This document shows, piece by piece, positions 1 to 7,461 of a stretch of DNA of 9,935 nucleotides; the stretch's first letter is position 1, and each line of letters starts with the position of its first letter. Below the pieces are notes generated by a model. It had not been told where the DNA came from. It saw only the letters and a list, made by a program, of their open reading frames with translations, and made no database searches. The DNA lies in assembly GCA_013813945.1 (NCBI GenBank), contig JACCQV010000033.1:1-9935 (forward strand), in the 5' to 3' direction. The DNA comes from Deltaproteobacteria bacterium. GTDB taxonomy: Bacteria; Myxococcota_A; Polyangia; Haliangiales; Haliangiaceae. A program made the translations under genes and the position numbers.

Positions 1-1540
1 CGTTCTCGCACTCGACGATGCCGTCCGTGTACCAGACGATCACGTCGCCCGCCTGGAGCTCGGTGGTCTTGGCCTCGTACTTCGAGGTGCGATCATCTCC
101 GAGGCGATTGCCGCGGATCATCAGCGAGCCGAAGTCGCCTTTGCCGTCCGTGTTGCGGAACAGGTAGGGGAAGTTGTGGCCGGCATTCGCGTACGTGATC
201 GTGCGGAGCTTGGTGTCCACGATCGAAGCGAAGCAGGTCATCACGAACTTACGTTGCGCACTCTCGTAGATCGCGTGATTCATGATCTCGAGGAGGCGCG
301 TCACGGTGACATCGTCGCCATGGACGTGCCGCGCGACATCGCATGCGGCCTTTGCCGCCGCGGTGATCATCGCCGCTGGCACACCGTGGCCGGTGACGTC
401 GCCGATCACGAGCAAGTACTTGTCACCGACGAGCTGGTTCCACGTCCACCAGTCGCCGCCGGTCTGCGCTGCCGGCTGATAGAACCCTGCGAACTTCAGC
501 ACGCCCTTGTCGACCGGTTCGGTGGTCGGCACGAGGGTCTCCTGGATCGCCCGGGCGACCTCGAGCTCCTGATCGATGCGCGCCTTCTCGGCGGTCTGGA
601 CGAGCAGGACCTCGATCTGGTTGGCCATGAAGTTGAAGTTCTCGCCGAGCAGCCCGATCTCGTCATTTGACGTGATCTCGACGCGTGCCTCGAGGTCACC
701 GCGGGCGATCTGATCCGCTTTCCACGCGAGCTGCTTGATCGGCCGCGAGATCGACAGACCCTGGAAGATGGCGAGCACCGTACCGATCAACGCGAACAGC
801 GCACCGACCGCGCCGGTGTAGAGCGCCGCGCGCGCCGACGCGGATGCCTTCTGATCCGATGCTGCGGCAGCGAACCACTCGATCGGTGCGAGGTCATAGC
901 CGAGGACGACGTAGCCGAGGCGAGCGTCGGGCGGCTCGGCAGCGAGCGCGCCCGCTGCGGTCGCCGGAGTGCCCGCGAACACGGGGAACGCGAACACGCG
1001 GTGCCGCGATCCCGCCGACGTCAGCTCGAACCGGACGAGCGCCTCGCCCTTGCCGGCCGCTGCGGTCTTCCACGCAGCTTGCGCCTCGCGCCAGGTCTCG
1101 ACCGCGAGGGCCCCGGTCGCCGGCGTGATCGGCTCGTGGTTGCCAGCGGCGCATTCGAGCTGTGCCGCCTCGAAGCAATGCGCGACGACCTTCTGGTTGA
1201 GATCAAGGACGTAGGCGAGCTTGAGGCCGTAGTCCTTCTTGCCGCCGGGCCCGTCCTTGGTGTCCTGCTCGACGGTCTCGCGGGCGAGGGACAGGATGTC
1301 GGGGTCACGGCCCTTGTCGAACAGGAGCTGGCTGACTGCGCGCGCGAACAGGGGGGTCCCGAACTCACCGAGGGTCTCGCGGCCGCTCCGAAAAATGTCG
1401 ATCTGCTGCGAGGTTGAATCGTCGAACGCCTTGCGGACGTTGATCACGTTGAGCAGGCCCGAGCCCACGACCGTGACGATGATCAAGAGGGTCGTCGTCA
1501 AGATCATCTTGACGGAGAGGCTCGCCCCGCGCTTGGCCAT
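1..1540 (-). CDS. Membrane sensor HAMP-SpoIIE (PP2C) serine phosphatase, partial
   Basis: The gene reads leftward from ATG at 1540 and is open to the window edge; 513 codons are visible and the C-terminus is missing. Residues about 9-32 form a first membrane helix. Residues 33-233 are probably an extracytoplasmic sensor region of no recognised family. Residues about 234-258 form a second helix. A HAMP domain follows (about 260-310, starting ISRPIK and containing the ARGDLEARV stretch), then a linker with the SpoIIE-type sequence ELEVARAIQETLVP. The PP2C domain begins near 345, with metal-binding aspartates visible as GGDWW (D363), GDVTGHG (D381) and WYTDGIVE (D506). Family knowledge: RsbU/SpoIIE phosphatases dephosphorylate STAS anti-anti-sigma proteins in partner-switching pathways. 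The natural substrate here is unknown. The PAS gene starts divergently 48 bp away, so the two may share regulation. Domain assignment is secure; the ligand and output are not. Confidence 0.93.
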   Translation of the reverse strand, partial: MAKRGASLSVKMILTTTLLIIVTVVGSGLLNVINVRKAFDDSTSQQIDIFRSGRETLGEFGTPLFARAVSQLLFDKGRDPDILSLARETVEQDTKDGPGGKKDYGLKLAYVLDLNQKVVAHCFEAAQLECAAGNHEPITPATGALAVETWREAQAAWKTAAAGKGEALVRFELTSAGSRHRVFAFPVFAGTPATAAGALAAEPPDARLGYVVLGYDLAPIEWFAAAASDQKASASARAALYTGAVGALFALIGTVLAIFQGLSISRPIKQLAWKADQIARGDLEARVEITSNDEIGLLGENFNFMANQIEVLLVQTAEKARIDQELEVARAIQETLVPTTEPVDKGVLKFAGFYQPAAQTGGDWWTWNQLVGDKYLLVIGDVTGHGVPAAMITAAAKAACDVARHVHGDDVTVTRLLEIMNHAIYESAQRKFVMTCFASIVDTKLRTITYANAGHNFPYLFRNTDGKGDFGSLMIRGNRLGDDRTSKYEAKTTELQAGDVIVWYTDGIVECEN

Positions 1541-1555
1541 CCGGTCGCGAGCTTA
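1541..1555 (-). promoter_or_regulatory. Possible -10 region of the HAMP-SpoIIE phosphatase gene
   Basis: On the minus strand TAAGCT (1555-1550) lies 9 nt before the ATG at 1540, which would leave a leader of only about 2-3 nt. No clear -35 element or Shine-Dalgarno sequence is seen. Its upstream end touches the -35 element proposed for the divergent PAS gene, so the two promoters may compete. This is weaker than the other promoter calls in the window. Confidence 0.3.
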
Positions 1556-1588
1556 TGACAGGCCCGACGGAACTGCTACCATTGCCCC
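1555..1588 (+). promoter_or_regulatory. Predicted leaderless sigma70-type promoter of the PAS gene
   Basis: A -35-like ATGACA (1555-1560, 5 of 6 matches to TTGACA) is followed by a 16-nt spacer and TACCAT (1577-1582). TGC in front of the -10 (1574-1576) fits an extended -10. Only 6 nt (1583-1588) separate the hexamer from the ATG, so transcription should begin at or next to the start codon. No Shine-Dalgarno sequence is visible. The call is inferred from sequence only. Confidence 0.6.
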
Positions 1589-2161
1589 ATGGATGGGGCT
1601 CGCGACTCTACCGTCGCACCGGCGCTGCAGCTGTTCCTGACGGAGTTCAAGCGGGTCGCGAGCGCGATCGTCGACAGCTACTTCATCGTCGATCACGATC
1701 GGCGCATCGTCGACTTCAACCGCGCGTTCTTCGCACTCTTACCGCGCCAGGTCGCCCGTGGCCTCAAGGGCAAGCACTGCTACGACGTCCTCGAGCTCAA
1801 CATCTGCAAGACCGAATGCATCGCGCAGCAGTGCTGGTCGGATAACCGGCATGTCCGCCTCGACGAGATCTCCGGCAACGTCGTCGGCGAGGAAGCGCAG
1901 AAGCTGCGCTTCATCCTGTCGGCTGTCCCGATCACCGACGAGGCGGGGAATCACGTTGGTGCTCTCGAGATCCAGCGCAACGTGACCGACGAAGCCGTGG
2001 TCCAGGTGAAGTACCAGGAGATGCTCGAGAAGGAAGCGCGGGAGCGCGAGCGCCTCGCGAACCAGGTTCGGGCGCGCACCAAGGAGCTGCTCGAGACCAA
2101 CCAGCTCCTGTTGAAGACCCAGAAGGAGCTCCTCGCGTACAAGAAGGGGTTGACCGTCTGA
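1589..2161 (+). CDS. PAS domain protein with cysteine cluster and C-terminal coiled coil
   Basis: This 190-aa soluble protein has no signal peptide or membrane helix. A short N-terminal helix leads into one PAS domain (about 25-135), with the typical IVDHDRRIVDFNRAF start and a PAC-like end (VGALEIQRNVTDEA). Within the PAS fold are four cysteines, C64, C73, C77 and C82, in the pattern C-x8-C-x3-C-x4-C (GKHCYDVL...ICKTEC). Cys-bearing PAS domains of this kind occur in sensor kinases and sigma54 activators. Whether these residues bind metal or sense redox state here is inference. Residues about 136-185 are a charged, Leu-rich coiled coil (ERERLANQVRARTKELLETN). There is no kinase, GGDEF or DNA-binding domain, so it must signal through partners or dimerisation. 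It is divergent from the SpoIIE phosphatase gene, which makes a shared pathway plausible. The start is set by the PAS boundary and by the promoter hexamer 6 nt upstream. Confidence 0.85.
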   Translation: MDGARDSTVAPALQLFLTEFKRVASAIVDSYFIVDHDRRIVDFNRAFFALLPRQVARGLKGKHCYDVLELNICKTECIAQQCWSDNRHVRLDEISGNVVGEEAQKLRFILSAVPITDEAGNHVGALEIQRNVTDEAVVQVKYQEMLEKEARERERLANQVRARTKELLETNQLLLKTQKELLAYKKGLTV

Positions 2162-2189
2162 CCGTTGGGCGGGCCCTCCCGTGGCGTTC

Positions 2190-2204
2190 TGTTACTCTGC
2201 TCGA
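2190..2204 (+). promoter_or_regulatory. Predicted leaderless promoter (-10) of the beta-helix lipoprotein gene
   Basis: TACTCT (2193-2198) is preceded by TGT (2190-2192), giving an extended -10, and ends 6 nt before the GTG start at 2205. No convincing -35 at normal spacing is seen; TTGGGC (2165-2170) is 22 nt away, too far. The geometry matches that of the PAS and phosphorylase genes. It supports GTG 2205 over an upstream in-frame GTG at 2181. Confidence 0.5.
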
Positions 2205-3515
2205 GTGAATCGCTGGGTGGTGGTGCTGGCTTTGGCGGGCTGTTACGGCCCCACCGTCCAGTTCGGCCTCCCGTGCTCCGACGATGGCTCGTGTCCCGTC
2301 GACCAGACGTGTGACCTGACCCTGAACCCTCCGCTCTGCGTCGCGATGCTCGGCGATGGCGGTCTCGGTCCGGATGGCCACGATGCGCCTCAGGCGTGCA
2401 GCGCTGGCTGCGACGGCGACACGCCGGTGTGCGACCCGGATACCCAGAGCTGCCGCGGCTGCATCGCGGATTCCGAGTGCCCGAGCGATGTTTGCCACGA
2501 GCTGATCGGAGAGTGCGTCGCCGAGGGGAAAGCGATCTACGTCGCGCCCAACGGCACCGATGGCAACTGCACCCGCAATGCACCGTGCGGCAGGTTCAAC
2601 ACAGCGAACCAGCAGCGCACCGCGATGCGAAACACGATCAAGGTCGCGAGCGGGGTGTACATGGATCGACTCGAGCTCCGAATCCAGAACGGATCGAGCT
2701 CGCTCGTGATCTCCGGTCCCGACCGGACGTGGACCGGTCCTCAGCTCACGCCCAACATCGGAGCTCATCGGATCATCGATCAGAACCTCACGGTCGTGAT
2801 CGAGGGTGTCTCGATGATCGATGCGTCGCAGGATGGCCTGGAGTCGCTGGGCTCGGTGACGCTGTCACACGTGCGGGTCTCCCGGAGCGGCGAATCCGGT
2901 GTGGTCGGGCGCGGCCTGATGACCCGCATCCTCGACTCGCGGATCGAGGGAAGTATGACGAATGGGGTGGTCATCACGAACGGCACTGTCTCGATCGAGC
3001 GCACCGTGATCGCGGGCAACCGGGGTGGCGGCCTCGTGATCGAGTCCGGCGCAGCATACTCCGTGATCAACACGATCATCGCGAGCAACGGAACCTCGAC
3101 GTCCAGCAACGGCGGCGTGCGGATCGCGGGCGTGGCACCGGCAGGGGCGCTCGCCGTGTTCCGGTTCAACACGGTCGCAGGAAATCTCCGGACGCTCGGG
3201 ACTGCGAATGGCCTCGACTGCGGACGTCCCGTGGTCGTCGAGAGCACGATCGTGGCCAACCCGGTCGCCCTCGTGCAGATGGAGATGTCGACGATGTGTA
3301 GCGCGCGGACCTCACTGTTCGCGACGACCGCCCCGGCCGGCGGCGGCAACTTGATGGGCGATCCGATGTTTGTCAGCGCGACCGACTTCCACGTGCTTCC
3401 CGGATCCCCGGCCGTCAACGCCGCCCCCGCCGCCGGTGCACCTCTGCTCGATGTCGACGGCGAGCCTCGCAGCGGTGCCGATCTTCCGGACATCGGCGCC
3501 GACGAAGTTCCCTGA
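2205..3515 (+). CDS. Cys-rich right-handed beta-helix lipoprotein
   Basis: With the GTG start at 2205 the product is 436 aa. The first 13 residues are a very short lipoprotein signal (MNRWVVVLALAGC, lipobox LAGC), which is what decides the start; the upstream in-frame GTG would add eight residues before it. After Cys13 comes a Cys-rich stalk (about 24-104) with spaced cysteines such as CSDDGSCPVDQTC and CIADSECPSDVC, as in myxobacterial surface lipoproteins. From about 111 (AIYVAPNGTDGN) to the end it is a beta-helix of short repeats with IxxxTVxIExxxI patterns and N-rich turns, in the pectate-lyase-like fold. It ends with DVDGEPRSG...PDIGADE, a closing motif common in such proteins. No catalytic residues can be assigned, so adhesion, polysaccharide binding or enzyme activity all remain open. 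The next lipoprotein gene follows after 4 nt, so the two are probably co-transcribed. Confidence 0.88.
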   Translation: MNRWVVVLALAGCYGPTVQFGLPCSDDGSCPVDQTCDLTLNPPLCVAMLGDGGLGPDGHDAPQACSAGCDGDTPVCDPDTQSCRGCIADSECPSDVCHELIGECVAEGKAIYVAPNGTDGNCTRNAPCGRFNTANQQRTAMRNTIKVASGVYMDRLELRIQNGSSSLVISGPDRTWTGPQLTPNIGAHRIIDQNLTVVIEGVSMIDASQDGLESLGSVTLSHVRVSRSGESGVVGRGLMTRILDSRIEGSMTNGVVITNGTVSIERTVIAGNRGGGLVIESGAAYSVINTIIASNGTSTSSNGGVRIAGVAPAGALAVFRFNTVAGNLRTLGTANGLDCGRPVVVESTIVANPVALVQMEMSTMCSARTSLFATTAPAGGGNLMGDPMFVSATDFHVLPGSPAVNAAPAAGAPLLDVDGEPRSGADLPDIGADEVP

Positions 3516-3519
3516 CGTC

Positions 3520-5007
3520 ATGCGCTGGCTCGCTGTACTTGCATTCCTCGGGTCCTGCGCGCTCACGCCGGATCCGGGGCTGCGTCTCGATCCATCGCCG
3601 CCGGGCGGCTCGGCGATTCACATCTTCAGGGCGCGTGACGGCACGCAGCTCGCGGCGATCCAGTGGAAGGCCACGACACCCGAGGTACGCGGCGTCGTCG
3701 TGCTCATGCACGGTCTGAAGGATCACACGCGAAACTACGTCGAGGTCTCGCAGCGCCTCGCGGCGTCGGGTTACGACGTCCACGCCTTCGATCTGCGAGG
3801 GCACGGTCGGTCGGCTGGACCACGTGCGGCTCCGACTAGCTGGGATCTGTACACCGATGATCTCGGTCTGTTCCTCACCTGGGTCCAGCAGCGGAACCCG
3901 GGTCGGCCGGTGTTCCTGTTCGGGCACAGCATGGGTGGTGCGATCGCCACGCTCGCCGCGCTCCGTCACGAGCCCAAGCTCGCAGGCCTGGTCCTGTCCG
4001 CGCCCGCGCTCGCGATCGATGCGCCGCCGATGTTCCTCGCGATGACGCAGCTCCTCGGATTGATGGTCCCGCGCGCCCGGGTTCTCGACCTCGCGAACCG
4101 CGATTTCTCGTCGGATCCCTTGGTGTCGCGATCGATGGACTCCGATCCGCTGATCTCCCAGGGCCCGGGCCCGGCGCGTACCGCGATCGGCCTGGTCGAC
4201 GGCATGCGCATGATCTGGGAGCACATCGATCGGCTCACGCTGCCCGTGCTCGCGCTCCACGGCACTCACGATTCCTTGACCGCACCGGCGGGAAGTCGGG
4301 CCCTGGTCAACGCGGCCCGATCGACCGACAAGACCCTGCGGATCTACCAGGGGCTGCACCACAACCTCTTGCACGAGCCCGGCGGCAAACAGGTGGAGGA
4401 CGACATTGTCGCGTGGCTCGACGCGCGCACCGGCGGCCCCGCCGTCCCGCCAGCACCGATGTACGCCGGTACGCTGCGTGGCGAGCCGCTCGGCTGGACC
4501 CAGGCCGTCGAGCTCGGCGCCGGTGTCTCCCAGGGCATCGGGTTCGCCGGGACCACATCGCTCCAGCTCGCGCGGCCGCGTCCGGTCGGCTGGCATGGTG
4601 GTTTCACCTCTCAGCTCGTCGGTGACTACAAGGCTGTGGCGCTGCGCCCCGTGGGTGTGGCACTGCGTGGCGGGGGCGCCGTGCTCGGTGTTTCGGCCGG
4701 CGGTGGGTTCATCACGGGCGGCTACTTCGCACTCTCCTACGGAGCGTGGGGCGAGCTTCCGCTCGGTCCCGTGCACCTCGGCTTCCTCGCCGAGCGGTTG
4801 CGCAGGGTCACGAACACCGACGACCACGGGCCGCTCGCCAGCGATCAGCTGTGGACAAGCGTCTCGATCCGCGTCGGCAACGATCGCTACTACTGGCCGA
4901 ATGCGCGCGCCGGTGTGGGTCCGGTGTTCTCAGGCGGACGCGTGTGGCGCGGCGATGATCCGTCGTGGTTCGCGACGATCGGCGTCCAGCTCTACGGCGC
5001 GGACTAG
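3520..5007 (+). CDS. Lipoprotein alpha/beta hydrolase (monoacylglycerol lipase-like) with beta-rich C-terminal domain
   Basis: The product is 495 aa from ATG 3520. That start gives a short lipoprotein signal, MRWLAVLAFLGSC, with Cys at 13; the open frame extends 50 codons further upstream but only by overlapping the previous gene. Residues about 33-302 are a serine hydrolase of the monoacylglycerol lipase/lysophospholipase type. HG (64-65) supplies the oxyanion region, DLRGHGRS (91-98) is characteristic, the nucleophile is S137 in GHSMGG, D251 lies in LHGTHDSLTAP, and the catalytic His is probably H281 in LHHNLLHE. Family enzymes are about 270-300 aa and stop there. The remaining residues 305-495 are Gly- and aromatic-rich alternating strands ending in FATIGVQLYGAD, resembling a small outer-membrane beta domain; I do not recognise its family. 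Likely role: hydrolysis of acyl esters or lipids at the cell envelope. The 4-nt gap to the upstream lipoprotein gene suggests translational coupling. Its stop shares CTAG with the convergent phosphorylase gene. Confidence 0.9.
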   Translation: MRWLAVLAFLGSCALTPDPGLRLDPSPPGGSAIHIFRARDGTQLAAIQWKATTPEVRGVVVLMHGLKDHTRNYVEVSQRLAASGYDVHAFDLRGHGRSAGPRAAPTSWDLYTDDLGLFLTWVQQRNPGRPVFLFGHSMGGAIATLAALRHEPKLAGLVLSAPALAIDAPPMFLAMTQLLGLMVPRARVLDLANRDFSSDPLVSRSMDSDPLISQGPGPARTAIGLVDGMRMIWEHIDRLTLPVLALHGTHDSLTAPAGSRALVNAARSTDKTLRIYQGLHHNLLHEPGGKQVEDDIVAWLDARTGGPAVPPAPMYAGTLRGEPLGWTQAVELGAGVSQGIGFAGTTSLQLARPRPVGWHGGFTSQLVGDYKAVALRPVGVALRGGGAVLGVSAGGGFITGGYFALSYGAWGELPLGPVHLGFLAERLRRVTNTDDHGPLASDQLWTSVSIRVGNDRYYWPNARAGVGPVFSGGRVWRGDDPSWFATIGVQLYGAD

Positions 5008-7442
5008 CGCACCGGCGAGACGCGCCAGATCCTCTTGGCGTACTCCGCGATCGAGCGGTCGGATGAGAACCGGCCCGCACGTGCCGAGTTGAGGATCGAC
5101 GACCGGATCCAGCTTCGCGGATCTCGCCATGCGGTGTCGACACGCTTCTGGCAGTCGACATACGAACGGAAGTCGGCGAGCACGAGGAACCGGTCGACCT
5201 CGAGCAGCTCCTGGACAAGGGGTGCAAACAGGCCGCGCTCACCGGGGGAGAACGCACCGGTCGCGATCAGCTCGATCGCGCGCGCGAGCTCTGGATCCTT
5301 CTTGAGCTCATCGCGCGGGCGGTAGCCCGTACGCTTGCGCTCGGCGACCTCGTCCGCGGTGAGGCCGAACAGGAAGAACTCGTCCTCGCCAACGGCGTCG
5401 CGAATCTCGACGTTGGCTCCATCGAGCGTACCGATCGTGAGAGCGCCGTTGAGCGTGAACTTCATGTTGCCCGTGCCCGACGCCTCCATGCCCGCCGTCG
5501 AGATCTGTTCGGACAGATCCGCGGCCGGGTAGATGCGCTGTGCCGTCTTGACGTTGAAGTCAGGGACGAATGCCACGCGCAGCCGATCGCGGGTGCGCGG
5601 GTCTTCGGCGACAGCCTGCGCGACACCGTGCGCGAGGCGAATGATCAACTTCGCGAGGCGGTACGCGGGCGCTGCCTTGCCGGCGAACAGAAACGTTCGG
5701 GGCACGATGTCCTCGCCGCTTCGCATCCGCTGCCAGAGGTTGATGATGTGCAGCAGGTTCAGGTGCTGGCGCTTGTACTCGTGGATGCGCTTGCAGTGCG
5801 CGTCGAACAGCGAGGCAGGGTCCGCCTCCAGACCATGCGACTTCAGCAGGTACGTCGAGAGCTCGGCCTTGTTCGCGTGCTTGATCGCGGTCCAGTCGTC
5901 CTGGAACGCAGGATCGGTCGCGAACGGCTCGAGCTCGTCGAGCCGATCGAGGTCACGAAGCCAGCCGTCGCCGATCGCTTCGGTGATGAGCTCGGACAGG
6001 CGCGGGTTGGCAAGTGCGACGAACCGGCGCGGCGTGACCCCGTTCGTCACGTTGGTGAACCGCTCGGGCCACAGCTCGGCGAAGTCGCGGAGGACGGTCT
6101 CGATGAGGAGCTGGCTGTGCAGCTCGGCGACGCCGTTGATGTGATGGCTCGCGACGGTCGCGAGGTGCGCCATGCGGACCGACTTGGTTCCGTGCTCACT
6201 GATCAGCGACATCCGCTCGAGGCGTTCGGTGTCACCGGGGAACCGCGCACTGACTTCATCGAGGAAGCGGCGATTGATCTCGTAGATGATCTCCACGTGG
6301 CGCGGCAACAGCCGCTGCATGAGCGGCAGCGGCCAGGTCTCGAGTGCCTCCGGCAAGAGGGTGTGGTTCGTGTATGCCATCGACCGGCGCGTGAGATCCC
6401 ACGCCTCGTCCCAGCCGAGGCCGTGGATGTCGACGAGCAGCCGCATCAGCTCGGGGACCGCGAGGGCAGGGTGCGTATCATTGAGCTGGACAGCGAACGC
6501 GCCGGCGAACTCGCGAACGGTGCCGCGCGCGGTCAGCAAGCGCAGGCAGTCCTGGAGCGCACAGGACACGAAGAAGTACTGCTGCTCGACACGCAGCTGC
6601 TTGCCTGCGGGGCTCGAGTCGTTTGGATAGAGCACCTTGGTCAGGTTCTCGCTCCGGATCTTGGCCTCGACGGCGCGCCAGTACTCGCCGACCTGGAAGG
6701 CGTCGAGGTCGAATTCCTCGTCGGCAACGGCACTCCACAGCCGCAGGAAGTTGGTGGTCGTGGTCCCGTACCCCGCGACCGGCACATCGTAGGGGACACC
6801 TTTGACGATGCGCTCGGGGACCCAGCGCACGCGGAGCCGGCCGTGCTCGTCCGTCGTGTGTTCGGTATGGCCTCCGAAACCCACGCGGTGCTCGATCTCG
6901 AACCGGCGGACCTCCCACGGGTTGCCGTTGCGCAACCAGCGATCGGTGCGTTCGACCTGCCACCCGTCTCGGATGTCCTGATCGAAGATCCCGAACTCGT
7001 AGCGCAGACCGTGGCCGACCGCGGGGAGATCGAGCGTCGCGAGCGAATCCATGTAACAGGCGGCCAGGCGCCCGAGGCCACCATTGCCAAGGCCGGGCTC
7101 TTCCTCGTGCTCGATCAGCTCGTCGAGAGAGACCCCGAGCTCGGCGAGCGCCGTTCGTGCGGCGGTGTGGAGCCCCAGGGCGAGCAGGTTCGACCCGAGC
7201 TGCGGGCCGATCAGGTACTCGGCCGACAGATAGATCACCGAGCGGTGCTTGCCCTCGAGGAACGTCCGCGCCGAGCTGACCCACCGGTGGAGCAGCCGAT
7301 CGCGAATCGCGTGCGCGAGGGCGAGGTAATGATCGTTCTTGGTCGCGACTCCCGGGAACTTCGCGAGCTCGACATACAACTTCGACACGTGGTCCCGGAG
7401 CAACGCTTTGGCGTCATCCCGCGGCTCTTCGCCTTCGATCAT
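5004..7442 (-). CDS. glgP: Glycogen/alpha-glucan phosphorylase (GT35)
   Basis: This 812-aa enzyme is full length for the family (bacterial GlgP/MalP are about 800-815 aa). It is cytoplasmic and PLP-dependent, and releases glucose-1-phosphate from alpha-1,4-glucans using phosphate. Conserved landmarks run in order: YLSAEYLIGPQLGSNLL (71-87), EEEPGLGNGGLGRLA (113-127), the NDTHP motif near 321, YTNHTLLPEALE near 355-367, NVTNGVTPRRF near 463, HEYKRQ near 553, and the PLP-lysine motif EASGTGNMKF with K661 as the Schiff-base lysine. No insertion, truncation or missing key residue is seen. No other glycogen gene is in the window; the same-strand upstream gene ends 19 nt before its start and is unrelated in sequence. 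It may have its own promoter at the end of that gene. A choice between glycogen and maltodextrin as main substrate cannot be made from sequence. Confidence 0.97.
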   Translation of the reverse strand: MIEGEEPRDDAKALLRDHVSKLYVELAKFPGVATKNDHYLALAHAIRDRLLHRWVSSARTFLEGKHRSVIYLSAEYLIGPQLGSNLLALGLHTAARTALAELGVSLDELIEHEEEPGLGNGGLGRLAACYMDSLATLDLPAVGHGLRYEFGIFDQDIRDGWQVERTDRWLRNGNPWEVRRFEIEHRVGFGGHTEHTTDEHGRLRVRWVPERIVKGVPYDVPVAGYGTTTTNFLRLWSAVADEEFDLDAFQVGEYWRAVEAKIRSENLTKVLYPNDSSPAGKQLRVEQQYFFVSCALQDCLRLLTARGTVREFAGAFAVQLNDTHPALAVPELMRLLVDIHGLGWDEAWDLTRRSMAYTNHTLLPEALETWPLPLMQRLLPRHVEIIYEINRRFLDEVSARFPGDTERLERMSLISEHGTKSVRMAHLATVASHHINGVAELHSQLLIETVLRDFAELWPERFTNVTNGVTPRRFVALANPRLSELITEAIGDGWLRDLDRLDELEPFATDPAFQDDWTAIKHANKAELSTYLLKSHGLEADPASLFDAHCKRIHEYKRQHLNLLHIINLWQRMRSGEDIVPRTFLFAGKAAPAYRLAKLIIRLAHGVAQAVAEDPRTRDRLRVAFVPDFNVKTAQRIYPAADLSEQISTAGMEASGTGNMKFTLNGALTIGTLDGANVEIRDAVGEDEFFLFGLTADEVAERKRTGYRPRDELKKDPELARAIELIATGAFSPGERGLFAPLVQELLEVDRFLVLADFRSYVDCQKRVDTAWRDPRSWIRSSILNSARAGRFSSDRSIAEYAKRIWRVSPVR

Positions 7443-7454
7443 CCCCGCAGCGTA
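7443..7454 (-). promoter_or_regulatory. Predicted -10 element of glgP, leaderless geometry
   Basis: On the minus strand TACGCT (7454-7449) ends 6 nt (GCGGGG) before the glgP ATG at 7442. No good -35 is seen at 16-18 nt; that position falls in the last codons of the upstream gene. The GCGGGG stretch could instead act as a weak ribosome-binding site for a read-through transcript, although it sits very close to the ATG. Confidence 0.4.
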
Positions 7455-7461
7455 CTACTGG

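Noticed and set aside
176..670. Plus-strand open frame within the phosphatase gene
   Set aside because: It is antisense to the PP2C domain, whose metal-binding motifs are all in the minus frame, and shows no family signature of its own.
2165..2180. GC-rich palindrome-like stretch between the PAS and lipoprotein genes, considered as a terminator
   Set aside because: The GGGCGGGCCCTCCC stretch leaves no loop and no T-tract follows, so it is not a credible intrinsic terminator.
1932..2768. Minus-strand open frame spanning the PAS/lipoprotein junction
   Set aside because: It crosses two well-supported plus-strand genes and their promoter. The product is composition-biased and matches nothing recognisable.
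3415..4827. Open frame of 470 codons on the minus strand across the lipase gene
   Set aside because: The product is rich in Arg, Glu and His without recognisable motifs, while the plus strand carries an intact catalytic triad. It is a shadow of the lipase gene.
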